Positions 16,128 through 24,294 of a stretch of 64,000 nucleotides of DNA are shown piece after piece. The translations under genes were made by a program, and so were the position numbers. The notes below the pieces were generated by a model. It worked only from the letters and a program-made list of their open reading frames with translations, searched no databases and had not been told where the DNA came from. The stretch comes from Caryophanales bacterium UBA4278 (lineage in GTDB: Bacteria > Bacillota_I > Bacilli_A > RFN20 > CAG-826). How positions within the stretch are numbered: position 1 is the first letter of the stretch; the number at the start of each line of letters is the position of its first letter. The stretch is from the NCBI GenBank assembly GCA_002395065.1, contig DGVS01000001.1, positions 1 through 64,000 of the forward strand, given 5' to 3'.

Positions 16128-18517
16128 TGACGAAGTTTGGCTCCAAATTTAACAATAACGACTTGTTTAATCTTTTCTTCGATTGCTGATAATTCTTGTT
16201 CGTTAAGAGTCTTTTCGTATGATCCAAGCGAGACTGTAAGCGCTAAGGAGTAGAAGCCTTCTTCAATGTGTTCTCCATGGTAAACATCGAACACTTGAAC
16301 ATCTCTAATTAAAGCTTTATCTGCTTTACGAATTTCAGCAATTACTTCTTTGGAAGTAACATCATTACCTAAGATAAAGGCGAAGTCTCTTGAAACAGTA
16401 GGATAGCGAGAGATTTGTTCCATTGTAACTGGAGATGTTTTAGTTTTAAAAACAGCAGCTAAATCCATCTCAAGAGCAATGACTTTATCTTTACCAAATC
16501 CATATTCTTTGGAAACGGTTGGATGAAGTTCACCAAAGATAGCGATAACTTTTCCATCAACCTTCACCACGGCAGATTTGCCTGGATGGAATTCTTTTTC
16601 GTTAGCGCGTTCAAACTGCGCACGCTTTCCATCAATGTGATAAAGTCCGAGAACTTCTTCAACAAGTCCTTTCATGTGGTAGAAGTTATATTCTTCTCCA
16701 CTCATAGAGTGGCGTCTAAGATCGCTACCTGAAAGAGCAATGGCTAAATGAATTTGTTTGGCTTGGTTTTGACCATAAAGATCACTCACCTCAAAGATCG
16801 CGACGTTTTCGTTACCATGGTTCTTGTTATAAACAAGAGTATTTAAAACACTTGGTAAGAGATTTGTACGAACATACTCATGTTCATCCGTTAATGGATT
16901 CATGACTTTGTATGGTTCAGCTTTATTTAAAATGGTGAATGATTTCACTTCTTTTTCTCTAACAAGAGAATAAGAGATAATTTCATCAAGTCCGCAACCT
17001 CTAAGGTATGAACGAACAGATCGCTTGTTTTGTAGATCTGGTTCTAGTCCACCTAATGAAACTTGAACAAATGGAAGTTTACTTTCAATGTGTTCAAATC
17101 CAAGGATACGGATGACTTCTTCAGAGAGGTCTGCTGCTTCACCAATATCAATTCTTGAAGCAGGAATATGACAAATAATTTCTTTTCCTTTTTCTTCAAC
17201 TTTAATGAAGGCGCTTTCTAAAGCTTTCTTCATTTCTTCATTTTTAAATGAAGTACCAAGACGATTATTAATGAATTCATATGAAGAAGTAATTACTTTT
17301 TCTTCATATTTTTTCTCTAGATATGTTGTCACTGGACCAACTTCTTTAGCTTCGGCTAAGGAGAGCAATAAATCCGCAGTTAAATCCATAACATAGTTAT
17401 ATTGGTTTGGATTAATACCTTTGACAAATCTTTGTGATGAGTCGGATGAAAGATTAAGTCTAATTGATGTGCGTCGAATGGAAGCGTAATCGAAGTTTGC
17501 GGCTTCAATAACGATATTTTTGGTCTTTTCATCGACCGCACATTCTAGTGCGCCCATCACTCCACCAAGACACATCACTTTACCGCCAGATGTAATACAA
17601 ACATCTCCGTTTTGAAGAGTGTATGATTTTTCATCTAGAGCAATAAATTCGCCTGGACAGTTGTCTTTGACAACTAGTTCTTTCTTTGGAAGCTTATCGA
17701 GGTCATACATATGAAGTGGTTGGCCTGTTAAAAGCATAATGTAGTTACCAATATCAACAATGTTATTGATACTGCGAATTCCAGATGCCATTAAGACATC
17801 TTTCATCCATTTTGGAGATTCTTTTGTCACGATGCCTTTCACAACACGTGAAGAAAACTGTGAGCAACGTGATGTTTCACTATTTACTGGGCAAACTTCT
17901 TTTGAAGTTTCTTTAACTGATACTTCTGGAAGTTTGGCCTTGCGTCCAAAGAGAGTTTCAATTTCTTTGGCAACATTAATGACTGCGTACATGTCACTTC
18001 TATTGGCGAGAAGTTTTAAATCTAAAACTGTGTCATCAAGACCTAAAAGATGTAAAACATCTTCTCGACCAACTTCGGTATCACTTGGTAGTTCTTCAAT
18101 ACCTTTTGTTTGTTCTTCTTTAAGGTATTTAGCATCGACACCAAGTTCAAGAAGCGAACAACACATTCCTTCGGAATCGTGTCCACGAACTTTTCCTTTG
18201 TGAATTGTTCCACCTGGGAGCTTTGCTCCATCAGTCGCAACAATTACCTTTAAACCTTTTCTAACATTTGGTGCACCACAAACAATGTGGAGAACAACGT
18301 ATTTAGGACCACAGTTAACTGTGGTTAAATGGAGATGGTCACTGTCTGGCATATTCTCACACGTGAGAACTTCACCAGTAACTAACTTGGTTCCTTGACC
18401 AAGTTTTTCAATCGCTTCAACTTCAACGCCAGCAAAGGTAAAACGATGAGCGATTTCTTCTGGTGTTAAGCCAGATAAATCAACAAATTTTGAGACAAAA
18501 TTTAATGAGACTTTCAT
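16124..18517 (-). CDS. pheT: Phenylalanyl-tRNA synthetase beta subunit
   Basis: Forms the (alpha-beta)2 enzyme with PheS. The 797-residue protein shows, in order, a tRNA-binding OB domain (about 40-150), the B3/B4 editing region, B5, the catalytic-like core, and the C-terminal ferredoxin-fold anticodon-binding domain (SRYPTVSRDFAFILGNDV... to the end). A strong AAGGAGG precedes ATG 18517, 12 nt after pheS. Translation is coupled to yceD. Confidence 0.97.
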   Translation of the reverse strand: MKVSLNFVSKFVDLSGLTPEEIAHRFTFAGVEVEAIEKLGQGTKLVTGEVLTCENMPDSDHLHLTTVNCGPKYVVLHIVCGAPNVRKGLKVIVATDGAKLPGGTIHKGKVRGHDSEGMCCSLLELGVDAKYLKEEQTKGIEELPSDTEVGREDVLHLLGLDDTVLDLKLLANRSDMYAVINVAKEIETLFGRKAKLPEVSVKETSKEVCPVNSETSRCSQFSSRVVKGIVTKESPKWMKDVLMASGIRSINNIVDIGNYIMLLTGQPLHMYDLDKLPKKELVVKDNCPGEFIALDEKSYTLQNGDVCITSGGKVMCLGGVMGALECAVDEKTKNIVIEAANFDYASIRRTSIRLNLSSDSSQRFVKGINPNQYNYVMDLTADLLLSLAEAKEVGPVTTYLEKKYEEKVITSSYEFINNRLGTSFKNEEMKKALESAFIKVEEKGKEIICHIPASRIDIGEAADLSEEVIRILGFEHIESKLPFVQVSLGGLEPDLQNKRSVRSYLRGCGLDEIISYSLVREKEVKSFTILNKAEPYKVMNPLTDEHEYVRTNLLPSVLNTLVYNKNHGNENVAIFEVSDLYGQNQAKQIHLAIALSGSDLRRHSMSGEEYNFYHMKGLVEEVLGLYHIDGKRAQFERANEKEFHPGKSAVVKVDGKVIAIFGELHPTVSKEYGFGKDKVIALEMDLAAVFKTKTSPVTMEQISRYPTVSRDFAFILGNDVTSKEVIAEIRKADKALIRDVQVFDVYHGEHIEEGFYSLALTVSLGSYEKTLNEQELSAIEEKIKQVVIVKFGAKLRQ

Positions 18518-18529
18518 TGTTTTTCCTCC

Positions 18530-19567
18530 TTAACGACGTTTGAATTGTTCGATAAATCGAACATCACTTTGGTAGAACTTACGGATGTCATCGATTTTGT
18601 ATCTGAGCATAGCGACACGTTCGATACCGATACCGAAGGCAAAGCCACTGACTTTATCTGGATCATATCCGCTCATTCTTAAAACATTTGGATGAACCAT
18701 GCCGGCACCGAGGATTTCAATAAATCCAGTGCCTTTACAGGTGGAGCATCCTTTTCCACCACAGTTCATACAAGAGATATCCACTTCCACACTTGGTTCA
18801 GTGAATGGGAAATATGAACCACGGAATCTGACTTCTCTTTTCTCTCCAAACATCTTCTTAACGAAGAGTTCAAGGGTGGCTTTTAAGTTGGCCAGGCTTA
18901 TGCCTGGACCAACAACAAGGCCTTCAACTTGGCCGAATTGATGGGAGTGAGTCACATCATCATCATCACGACGAAAGCATTTGCCTGGACAAATCATCAT
19001 GAGTGGTTTTCCACCCTTTTCATCCATCGCGTGGGCTTGTTCTGGGGAGGTATGAGTTCTAAGAAGTGTTCTTGGATCAATATAGAAACTATCCTGCATC
19101 TCTCGAGCTGGATGGGATTCAGGAATATTCATCCTTTGGAAGTTATATTCATCACTTTCAACATCTGGTCCTTCTTTGACTTCGTATCCCATGGAAACGA
19201 AGATGTCCATGATTTCATCTTGGACAAGATAGAATGGGTTAATTCCGCCAACCTCATAGTTTATACTTGGCAAAGAGATATCGATTTTTTCTTTCTCGAG
19301 TTTTCTTTCCAAAATCTTCTGGTTGATTTCATCAGCTTTCTTTTGGAAAGCTTCTTGCACAGCGTTTCGGGCGTTATTCACGCTTTGACCGAACTTCGCT
19401 TTCTCTTCTCCAGCGAGTTCTTTAATATGGCTCATTAAGCCATTTAACTCGCTTTTCTTAGAAAGAAATCTTTCTTGGAAGGATTTTAAAGATGCTTCAT
19501 CAGAAATCTTTTCTGATTCATGAAGAATCTTTTGTTTAATCTCTTCGACTTGATCAAATAGACTCAT
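18530..19567 (-). CDS. pheS: Phenylalanyl-tRNA synthetase alpha subunit
   Basis: Catalytic subunit of PheRS. It has an N-terminal coiled coil that binds tRNA (about 1-85), class II motif 2 (FRRDDDDVTHSHQFGQVEGLVVG) and motif 3 (GFAFGIGIERVAMLRY). The 345-residue length is normal. The Cys-rich stretch CMNCGGKGCSTCKGTG (residues about 250-265) is present in many Bacilli PheS proteins. The ribosome site AAAGGAGGTC is strong, and a T-box leader lies upstream. Confidence 0.98.
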   Translation of the reverse strand: MSLFDQVEEIKQKILHESEKISDEASLKSFQERFLSKKSELNGLMSHIKELAGEEKAKFGQSVNNARNAVQEAFQKKADEINQKILERKLEKEKIDISLPSINYEVGGINPFYLVQDEIMDIFVSMGYEVKEGPDVESDEYNFQRMNIPESHPAREMQDSFYIDPRTLLRTHTSPEQAHAMDEKGGKPLMMICPGKCFRRDDDDVTHSHQFGQVEGLVVGPGISLANLKATLELFVKKMFGEKREVRFRGSYFPFTEPSVEVDISCMNCGGKGCSTCKGTGFIEILGAGMVHPNVLRMSGYDPDKVSGFAFGIGIERVAMLRYKIDDIRKFYQSDVRFIEQFKRR

Positions 19568-19808
19568 AGATATTTGACCTCCTTTAAATAAAAATAAAAT
19601 GGTCCACTAGGAACGAGTTTCCCCGTGGTGCCATCCTTCTTCAATATATATTTATATTGCTCTATGTTCGTAACGAGAACGACGCTTATCATTACAATAA
19701 GATGCTCCAAGGTGAATTCCCTGACTAATTGAACTTGTGGGTTCCACTATTCCACATTCCCTATTTCAACTAGTTTCTTCAGGTACTACTTCTTATCAAC
19801 GCACACTC
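19568..19808 (-). promoter_or_regulatory. T-box riboswitch leader of pheS-pheT
   Basis: The minus strand has the T-box AAGGATGGCACCACGG (19638-19623) and a terminator stem (about 19632-19601) followed by a U-rich run. The specifier is TTC (19716-19714), set in AATTCACCTTGGAGC, which lines up with the specifier segment of the thrS and ileS leaders. The tRNA-end-binding bases read TGGC, while the other two leaders read TGGT. Between this leader and the next gene (19809-19920) lie only a promoter and a terminator. Confidence 0.88.
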
Positions 19809-19838
19809 ATTATAACGCGTTATATTAATAAATAACAA
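19809..19838 (-). promoter_or_regulatory. Promoter of the pheST leader
   Basis: TTGTTA (about 19838-19833), an 18-nt spacer and TATAAT (19814-19809) on the minus strand, just before the T-box stem I. Confidence 0.6.
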
Positions 19839-19867
19839 GATTTATTGTGACTCATTGAGACACAATA

Positions 19868-19900
19868 AAAGACCCATCGTCTTTCGACTGGTGGGTCTTT
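19868..19900 (-). terminator. Terminator after the Ig-like lipoprotein gene
   Basis: AAAGACCCA (19868-19876) pairs with TGGGTCTTT (19892-19900), and the arms extend inward; TTTT-type tracts on both sides suggest bidirectional action. Confidence 0.8.
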
Positions 19901-19920
19901 ATTAGATAATTAATATTTAA

Positions 19921-21792
19921 TTATGCAGCTTGTTGTTCTGGGACGACACCGACATAGTATGAAAGACCAATGTAAGGATCTTCCGTATCAGTTGAGTTAT
20001 CAGAAATTTCGATGACAGCAACTAAGTTACCAGCGACTGACATATCGCCACAGATTAACTGATATGAGCCTGATTCTGTATCTGCATCGACAGTCCATGA
20101 TTCAGTGCTAAATCCAGCAACAAATGTTGCGAGTTCAGCTGATGTTGCACCATAGACATAAATGTCGAAGCCTCCTTGTTTATATTCGAGTAATTCGAAA
20201 TAAGCTTCGGCACTAGCAACAGCAAATTCGTGAGCAGCTGGAACAACAAGATTCTCTGCGGCCCAGTATGCATCAATGTATGAAACTGGTAAAGAATTGT
20301 ATGTTGGTAAGGAAGCATAAACTTGGAATTCAACATAAGCATACTCTTCTGCAGTTTCTTCATAGAAAGAAGCATAGAATGTATATGAACCATCTATAGC
20401 AGAAACTTGATAATAACTAACACCTTCTTCGGTTTGTTTTTCTCCAACATTAAATACTGCAGTATCTAAACCAGCAATGTAGGTTGTAAGAGCTTCCTCA
20501 GACATATTGCCATCTTGGAAACATGTGACAAAATAGCAATTATCAAAGTCTTCAAAGTAATATACAGTATCTTCACTTGGAGCAAATGCAGGGAATGCTG
20601 GTGCGCTTGGTTGATAACGATCTAACACGCCTTTGAGGTATTCAGATGGGAATGCGGTTGTATAGTTTTGGAATGGAACAATATAAAATACTCCATAGCT
20701 AACCATATAACCAACTTGTAATCCGAGTGAACCTTCTTTTGAAGCGAAATAGTAAGCGCCTTTATCTTGATCGTATCCAAGATATTCGAAATCGCTATTT
20801 GCATCATTTAAAGCATTTAAATATGCTTCTGCTGCAGTGCTACTGCAATAAATATCAATTTCGTCTTGGAATGCATATGGTGATGGTGAATAACGCATAC
20901 CATAAGCAAAATACATCGAGGCATAATATTCATATTGAGCTAAATCGCTAATCATAACACTCATATGGTCGATTTCTTCAGTGAATGTAGGAAGTTCGAG
21001 TTCATAATTTGATGCATGACCAATGGAGGCAAAGTATGAGAAGTAATAATTAAGTTCTTCTCCGACATCTTGATCAGCCCAGCTATAGTAGTATGGATCG
21101 GAAACTTCTAAAAAGAATTGTCCGCTTCCATCCTCTGTTATTGTTTTTTCTGTTGAATCATAGCCGGCACAAATGACTTGGACATATCTTTTACCATCAT
21201 CTGTTTGGACAGGCACTTCAGCAAAAAATCCGACTCCAGATCTAAAATCAGTCACTTCCCAAACAGTAGTATCGAATCTTGCTTTATAAGCAGCAATTTT
21301 TTCTGCGCTAGATTCTCCACCATAATAATCGCCAGCAGATCCATAAGAATCTAAAGCAAATGTATATGTGCCTTCATTTGGAAATGGAATCTTGGCTCCA
21401 TGAGCGGCCGTTTCTAATACTTGAACATCAGCTGCTGACCAATCAACTTTGTTAACAGCAACAGTAGTTGTTTTTCCTTCATAAGATACCGTGACAGAAG
21501 TTGTGCTTTCTGCCATGACAGATGGTGAGAAAGTGCATTGACCAGTAACATCTGAGGTTGAACCATCGCTATATGTAGCAGTTACAACCATGCCGCTTGG
21601 ATCAAACGATTCGCCAACGGCATATGAAGTTTTGGTAGGATTAGTAGTGACCGCAATACTACTAAGTACTTTCTCAGGTTGGGAACTTGTAACAGAACTA
21701 GTAGTTTTTTTCTTGTTTGGCTTCGAATTACAAGCTCCGAGCAACAATGCGCTCGCGCAAAGTGCTGTAATGAGTAATTGAGTTTTCTTCAT
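19921..21792 (-). CDS. Large Ig-like domain lipoprotein of unknown function
   Basis: A surface lipoprotein of about 623 residues. The signal peptide MKKTQLLITALCASALLLGAC ends in a clear lipobox (LLGAC). A short Lys/Ser/Thr linker is followed by one bacterial Ig-like domain of the Big_3 type (about 45-115, YAVGESFDPSGMVVTATYSDGSTSDVT...VSYEGKTTTVAV). The remaining 500 residues are rich in Tyr, Ala and acidic residues and seem to contain several similar ~100-residue units, each with a phrase such as Y-x-A-x-x-D...F-x-V. I do not recognise a catalytic motif. Possibly an adhesin or binding protein. ATG 21792 has GGAG at 9 nt; a TTG two codons upstream is less likely. Monocistronic. Confidence 0.8.
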   Translation of the reverse strand: MKKTQLLITALCASALLLGACNSKPNKKKTTSSVTSSQPEKVLSSIAVTTNPTKTSYAVGESFDPSGMVVTATYSDGSTSDVTGQCTFSPSVMAESTTSVTVSYEGKTTTVAVNKVDWSAADVQVLETAAHGAKIPFPNEGTYTFALDSYGSAGDYYGGESSAEKIAAYKARFDTTVWEVTDFRSGVGFFAEVPVQTDDGKRYVQVICAGYDSTEKTITEDGSGQFFLEVSDPYYYSWADQDVGEELNYYFSYFASIGHASNYELELPTFTEEIDHMSVMISDLAQYEYYASMYFAYGMRYSPSPYAFQDEIDIYCSSTAAEAYLNALNDANSDFEYLGYDQDKGAYYFASKEGSLGLQVGYMVSYGVFYIVPFQNYTTAFPSEYLKGVLDRYQPSAPAFPAFAPSEDTVYYFEDFDNCYFVTCFQDGNMSEEALTTYIAGLDTAVFNVGEKQTEEGVSYYQVSAIDGSYTFYASFYEETAEEYAYVEFQVYASLPTYNSLPVSYIDAYWAAENLVVPAAHEFAVASAEAYFELLEYKQGGFDIYVYGATSAELATFVAGFSTESWTVDADTESGSYQLICGDMSVAGNLVAVIEISDNSTDTEDPYIGLSYYVGVVPEQQAA

Positions 21793-21819
21793 AATCAATT
21801 TCTCCTTTCTTTTGCGTAT

Positions 21820-21847
21820 ATTTTACTACTTCATACACACACGTAAA
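21820..21847 (-). promoter_or_regulatory. Probable promoter of the Ig-like lipoprotein gene
   Basis: TTTACG (21847-21842), a 16-nt spacer and TAAAAT (21825-21820) on the minus strand. Confidence 0.5.
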
Positions 21848-21902
21848 GAAAAAAATTCATTTTTTTGTCAGCGAATGTTTTGAATGAGTTAATTTTTAAA
21901 AA

Positions 21903-22634
21903 CTAACTATGTTTTGAAAAATGGTGCATAACAATGCCTGCGGCTACGCCTACATTGAGTGATTCAATTTCGTTAATTTCGATACGGACACGAGCATCAG
22001 AAATAGATAAGATCTCTTTTCTAACTCCGTTTGATTCATTTCCTAAAACAAGAATGTGTTTTTGGTTTGGTTTAAACGAATCTAAATCAATAGATCCCTT
22101 AATCTCTGTTGCAACGATTTGGTAACCATCGTTTTGAAGTTTTGATAAATTAAATTTATCATGTAACGACATTAAAAAGATTGCTCCTTGAGATGCTTGA
22201 ATCGCTTTTTCGTTATATGGAGAACAGCAGTTTTTTGTCAGTAAAATATCTTTATATCCAAAGGCTAATGCGGTTCGAAAAATAGTTCCTAAATTTCCTG
22301 GATCAGAGATGTCGTCTAAAAGTAAAACTTTATCAGATGAGATTTGTTTTTCTTCGAGCATTTTACAAACAGCAACAACTCCTTGTGGATTCTTAGAAAA
22401 AGCAATCTTTTTTAAAATTTCTTCTGTGACAAAAAATTTTTGCACTTTTTCTGGTAAATCATCTCTTCGCTTCGTGAAATAGACCTCTAAAACAGCATTA
22501 TTTTGGAGTGCCATTTCTAGAAGATGTTCACCTTCAACAAGGAATTTTTCTTCTTTTGAACGAAAAGATTGCTGATGTAATTTTAAGCAATATTTAATTT
22601 TCGAATTTTGTTTAGAAGTGATTTCTTGAATCAT
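21903..22634 (-). CDS. TrmH/SpoU-family rRNA or tRNA 2'-O-methyltransferase
   Basis: SPOUT-class enzyme that methylates ribose 2'-OH with SAM. It has a short N-terminal substrate-binding domain (EKFLVEGEHLLEMAL) and the three SpoU motifs: DDISDPGNLGTIFRTALAFG, LVLGNESNGVRKEIL and LNVGVAAGIVMHHF, which form the trefoil knot. The start is ATG 22634, overlapping the stop of the upstream peptidase (ATGA), with AAAGG at a good distance; the frame is open further upstream, but only into that gene. About 243 residues. The exact RNA target cannot be named; the layout is like RlmB/YsgA-type proteins. Confidence 0.92.
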   Translation of the reverse strand: MIQEITSKQNSKIKYCLKLHQQSFRSKEEKFLVEGEHLLEMALQNNAVLEVYFTKRRDDLPEKVQKFFVTEEILKKIAFSKNPQGVVAVCKMLEEKQISSDKVLLLDDISDPGNLGTIFRTALAFGYKDILLTKNCCSPYNEKAIQASQGAIFLMSLHDKFNLSKLQNDGYQIVATEIKGSIDLDSFKPNQKHILVLGNESNGVRKEILSISDARVRIEINEIESLNVGVAAGIVMHHFSKHS

Positions 22635-23284
22635 TGGTAGACCTTTGTTCTTAGTTTCTTTTTTAGTTCGTAATAGTCCGGACAATATTTTAACACACAG
22701 GAATAAAAACCTCTCTGGTGATTACGATAAAATTCATGTGCTAACTCATGGACCACCACCGAATCAATGATCTCATAAGAGAAATGAACTAAATCTAGTT
22801 GGAAATGAAGTCGATGTTTTTTTTGGGAATTTGAACCATAACGAGATTTCATCTTTTTAACAGAGATTTGATAGGGTTTTGAAATGGACATTAATTGTTC
22901 ATATTTTCGGACACTTTGTTCAAGATATTTCACCAGCAATTTACGGAGATTTTTTTCTAAATCTGAAATATCTTTAGCAAAAACCGTATATTCTTCTATC
23001 CGAAATTTGTCGGAGATTTTAAGTCCATAGAATTGTCCAAATATATAAATATATCCTTCTTCAAAAGAGTAATTTTTTTGAACTGGTTTCTTTATCCTTT
23101 TAAGAAGCTTTGGTCCTGATTTTAAAACAAAACCAATAATCTTTTTTTTACTTGTTAAAGAAGGACAAGTGACATAAAAGTCACCGTTTTTGTATCTTAG
23201 ATAAGCATTTCTTTGGTACTTATAAGTTACAAAAACATTATAATTTTTACCTTCTAATTCGACTTCAAATATATTTGTATGCAT
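22631..23284 (-). CDS. YgjP/DUF45-type metallopeptidase
   Basis: A small zinc-dependent peptidase-like protein with the motif VVHELAHEFYRNHQRGFYSCVLKYCPDYYELKKKL, i.e. HELAH plus the third His in the NHQRGF segment, as in YgjP/SprT-like proteins. The N-terminal half is beta-rich (EVELEGKNYNVFVTYKYQRNAYLRYKNG). The start is ATG 23284 (MHTNIFEVELEG); the frame extends 43 codons upstream but there would overlap the divergent gene and its promoter. It has no Shine-Dalgarno; TAGAAT lies 11 nt upstream. Cellular role is unknown; the family is sometimes linked to restriction or stress loci, which are not seen here. Confidence 0.85.
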   Translation of the reverse strand: MHTNIFEVELEGKNYNVFVTYKYQRNAYLRYKNGDFYVTCPSLTSKKKIIGFVLKSGPKLLKRIKKPVQKNYSFEEGYIYIFGQFYGLKISDKFRIEEYTVFAKDISDLEKNLRKLLVKYLEQSVRKYEQLMSISKPYQISVKKMKSRYGSNSQKKHRLHFQLDLVHFSYEIIDSVVVHELAHEFYRNHQRGFYSCVLKYCPDYYELKKKLRTKVYQ

Positions 23285-23335
23285 ATTTGATAAATATTCT
23301 ACACTATGTCTCACATGTTGTAATAAAATATCTTC

Positions 23336-23770
23336 GTGGAAAAAATTCTTATTAGTGCATGTCTTGTTGGTGACAAAGTCAATTACGAAGGGAAAGCAAA
23401 TGCTTGCCCTCAACTTGATGTATTGAAAGAAAAGTATGAACTACTTGTCTTTTGTCCAGAAGTTGAAGGTGGACTAAAAATCCCGCGTCTTCCAAATGAA
23501 ATTCGTGACGATAGAGTGATTCGGAAAGATGGAAAAGATGTTACAAGAGAATTTAATGAAGGCGCTCATAAAGCACTTCAACTCTGTAAATATCTCGGTA
23601 TTACCAAGGCTGTTCTTAAAGAGAACTCCCCAAGTTGCGGAACGCATAAAATCCATAATGGTTACTTCACCGGAGTAAAGAAAAACGGTATGGGAGTGAC
23701 CGCTAAACTTCTTAAAGAAAACGGCATTGAAGTGTATTCAGAAAACGAAATTGAAAAATTAATTAAATAA
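23336..23770 (+). CDS. DUF523 family protein
   Basis: A 144-residue member of the DUF523 family. Conserved signatures are seen: ISACLVGDKVNYEGKANAC near the N-terminus, VFCPEVEGGLKIPRLPNEI, and LKENSPSCGTHKIHNG, which carry the family's invariant Cys and Pro residues. Some DUF523 proteins have been tied to thiol or sulfur handling, but no activity can be assigned here. The start is GTG 23336; no Shine-Dalgarno, and TAAAAT lies exactly 6 nt before it. Divergent from the YgjP gene with only 51 nt between starts, so their promoters overlap. Confidence 0.85.
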   Translation: MEKILISACLVGDKVNYEGKANACPQLDVLKEKYELLVFCPEVEGGLKIPRLPNEIRDDRVIRKDGKDVTREFNEGAHKALQLCKYLGITKAVLKENSPSCGTHKIHNGYFTGVKKNGMGVTAKLLKENGIEVYSENEIEKLIK

Positions 23771-23774
23771 AGAA

Positions 23775-23799
23775 AAAAATGCGAATCAATCGCATTTTT
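23775..23799. terminator. Bidirectional terminator between DUF523 gene and dUTPase
   Basis: AAAAATGCGA (23775-23784) and TCGCATTTTT (23790-23799) form a 10-bp stem with T-runs in both directions, placed between convergent genes. Confidence 0.85.
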
Positions 23800-23802
23800 C
23801 TT

Positions 23803-24294
23803 TTAATAATTTGTTTCCTGACGATGATAGTTCACAGCTAGTTTTGATTTATAGGCATTAACGATATCGTCGGCACTAGAGCCAAGATCCACTGCAAGGT
23901 TTAAATACTTTTGGAAGCAGTCTTCATAGGCTTCTAATGTGTAATCATGAAGTAGTCTTGTTGCTGCTTGATATAAATGATGGAATTGTAGGGTTAAATC
24001 TTCGCCTGTCCCTTTTAATTCATATTTATATTTACGCGCATGTAATGGAATACCAAGTGACAACAAGAAGTGTAAACCATCAGCGTATTCGTCCATGACA
24101 ATTTCTTTTGCGCTTGGCCCTTTGTTAGACCAATATTTGAAACAACGAGTTTCATTAGCAAGTTCGCCGAGTTCCACAATTAAGGCTAATAGCCTTCTGG
24201 AATGCGTGGATTCGTAAGTTACACCATGCTTTTCAGCAATATCCTGGTCTAAACCAGCTTGGAGTTTATAGAGTTCTTCAAGATTAATTTCCAT
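23803..24294 (-). CDS. Dimeric all-alpha dUTPase
   Basis: Hydrolyses dUTP to dUMP, keeping uracil out of DNA. It belongs to the MazG-like all-alpha class (dUTPase_2) and not the trimeric Dut class. The metal-binding ExxE/ExxD pattern is visible in LIVELGELANETRCFKYWSNK and EIVMDEYADGLHFLLSLG. The 163-residue length is normal. Its ATG directly follows the glgP stop (TAAATG), so it is co-transcribed with glycogen phosphorylase, an odd functional pairing. Confidence 0.9.
   Translation of the reverse strand: MEINLEELYKLQAGLDQDIAEKHGVTYESTHSRRLLALIVELGELANETRCFKYWSNKGPSAKEIVMDEYADGLHFLLSLGIPLHARKYKYELKGTGEDLTLQFHHLYQAATRLLHDYTLEAYEDCFQKYLNLAVDLGSSADDIVNAYKSKLAVNYHRQETNY

Noticed and set aside
17760..18203. 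147-codon plus-strand frame opposite pheT
   Set aside because: Antisense to pheT, Ser/Arg-rich as expected from reversed codons; not a gene.
18929..19438. 169-codon plus-strand frame opposite pheS
   Set aside because: Long but entirely inside the well-conserved pheS gene on the other strand; low-complexity and His/Phe-rich, typical of antisense translation.
21880..21902. Terminator of the TrmH-type gene
   Set aside because: A self-complementary AT stretch is present just past the stop codon, but it has almost no loop and no GC in the stem, so it is too weak to call.
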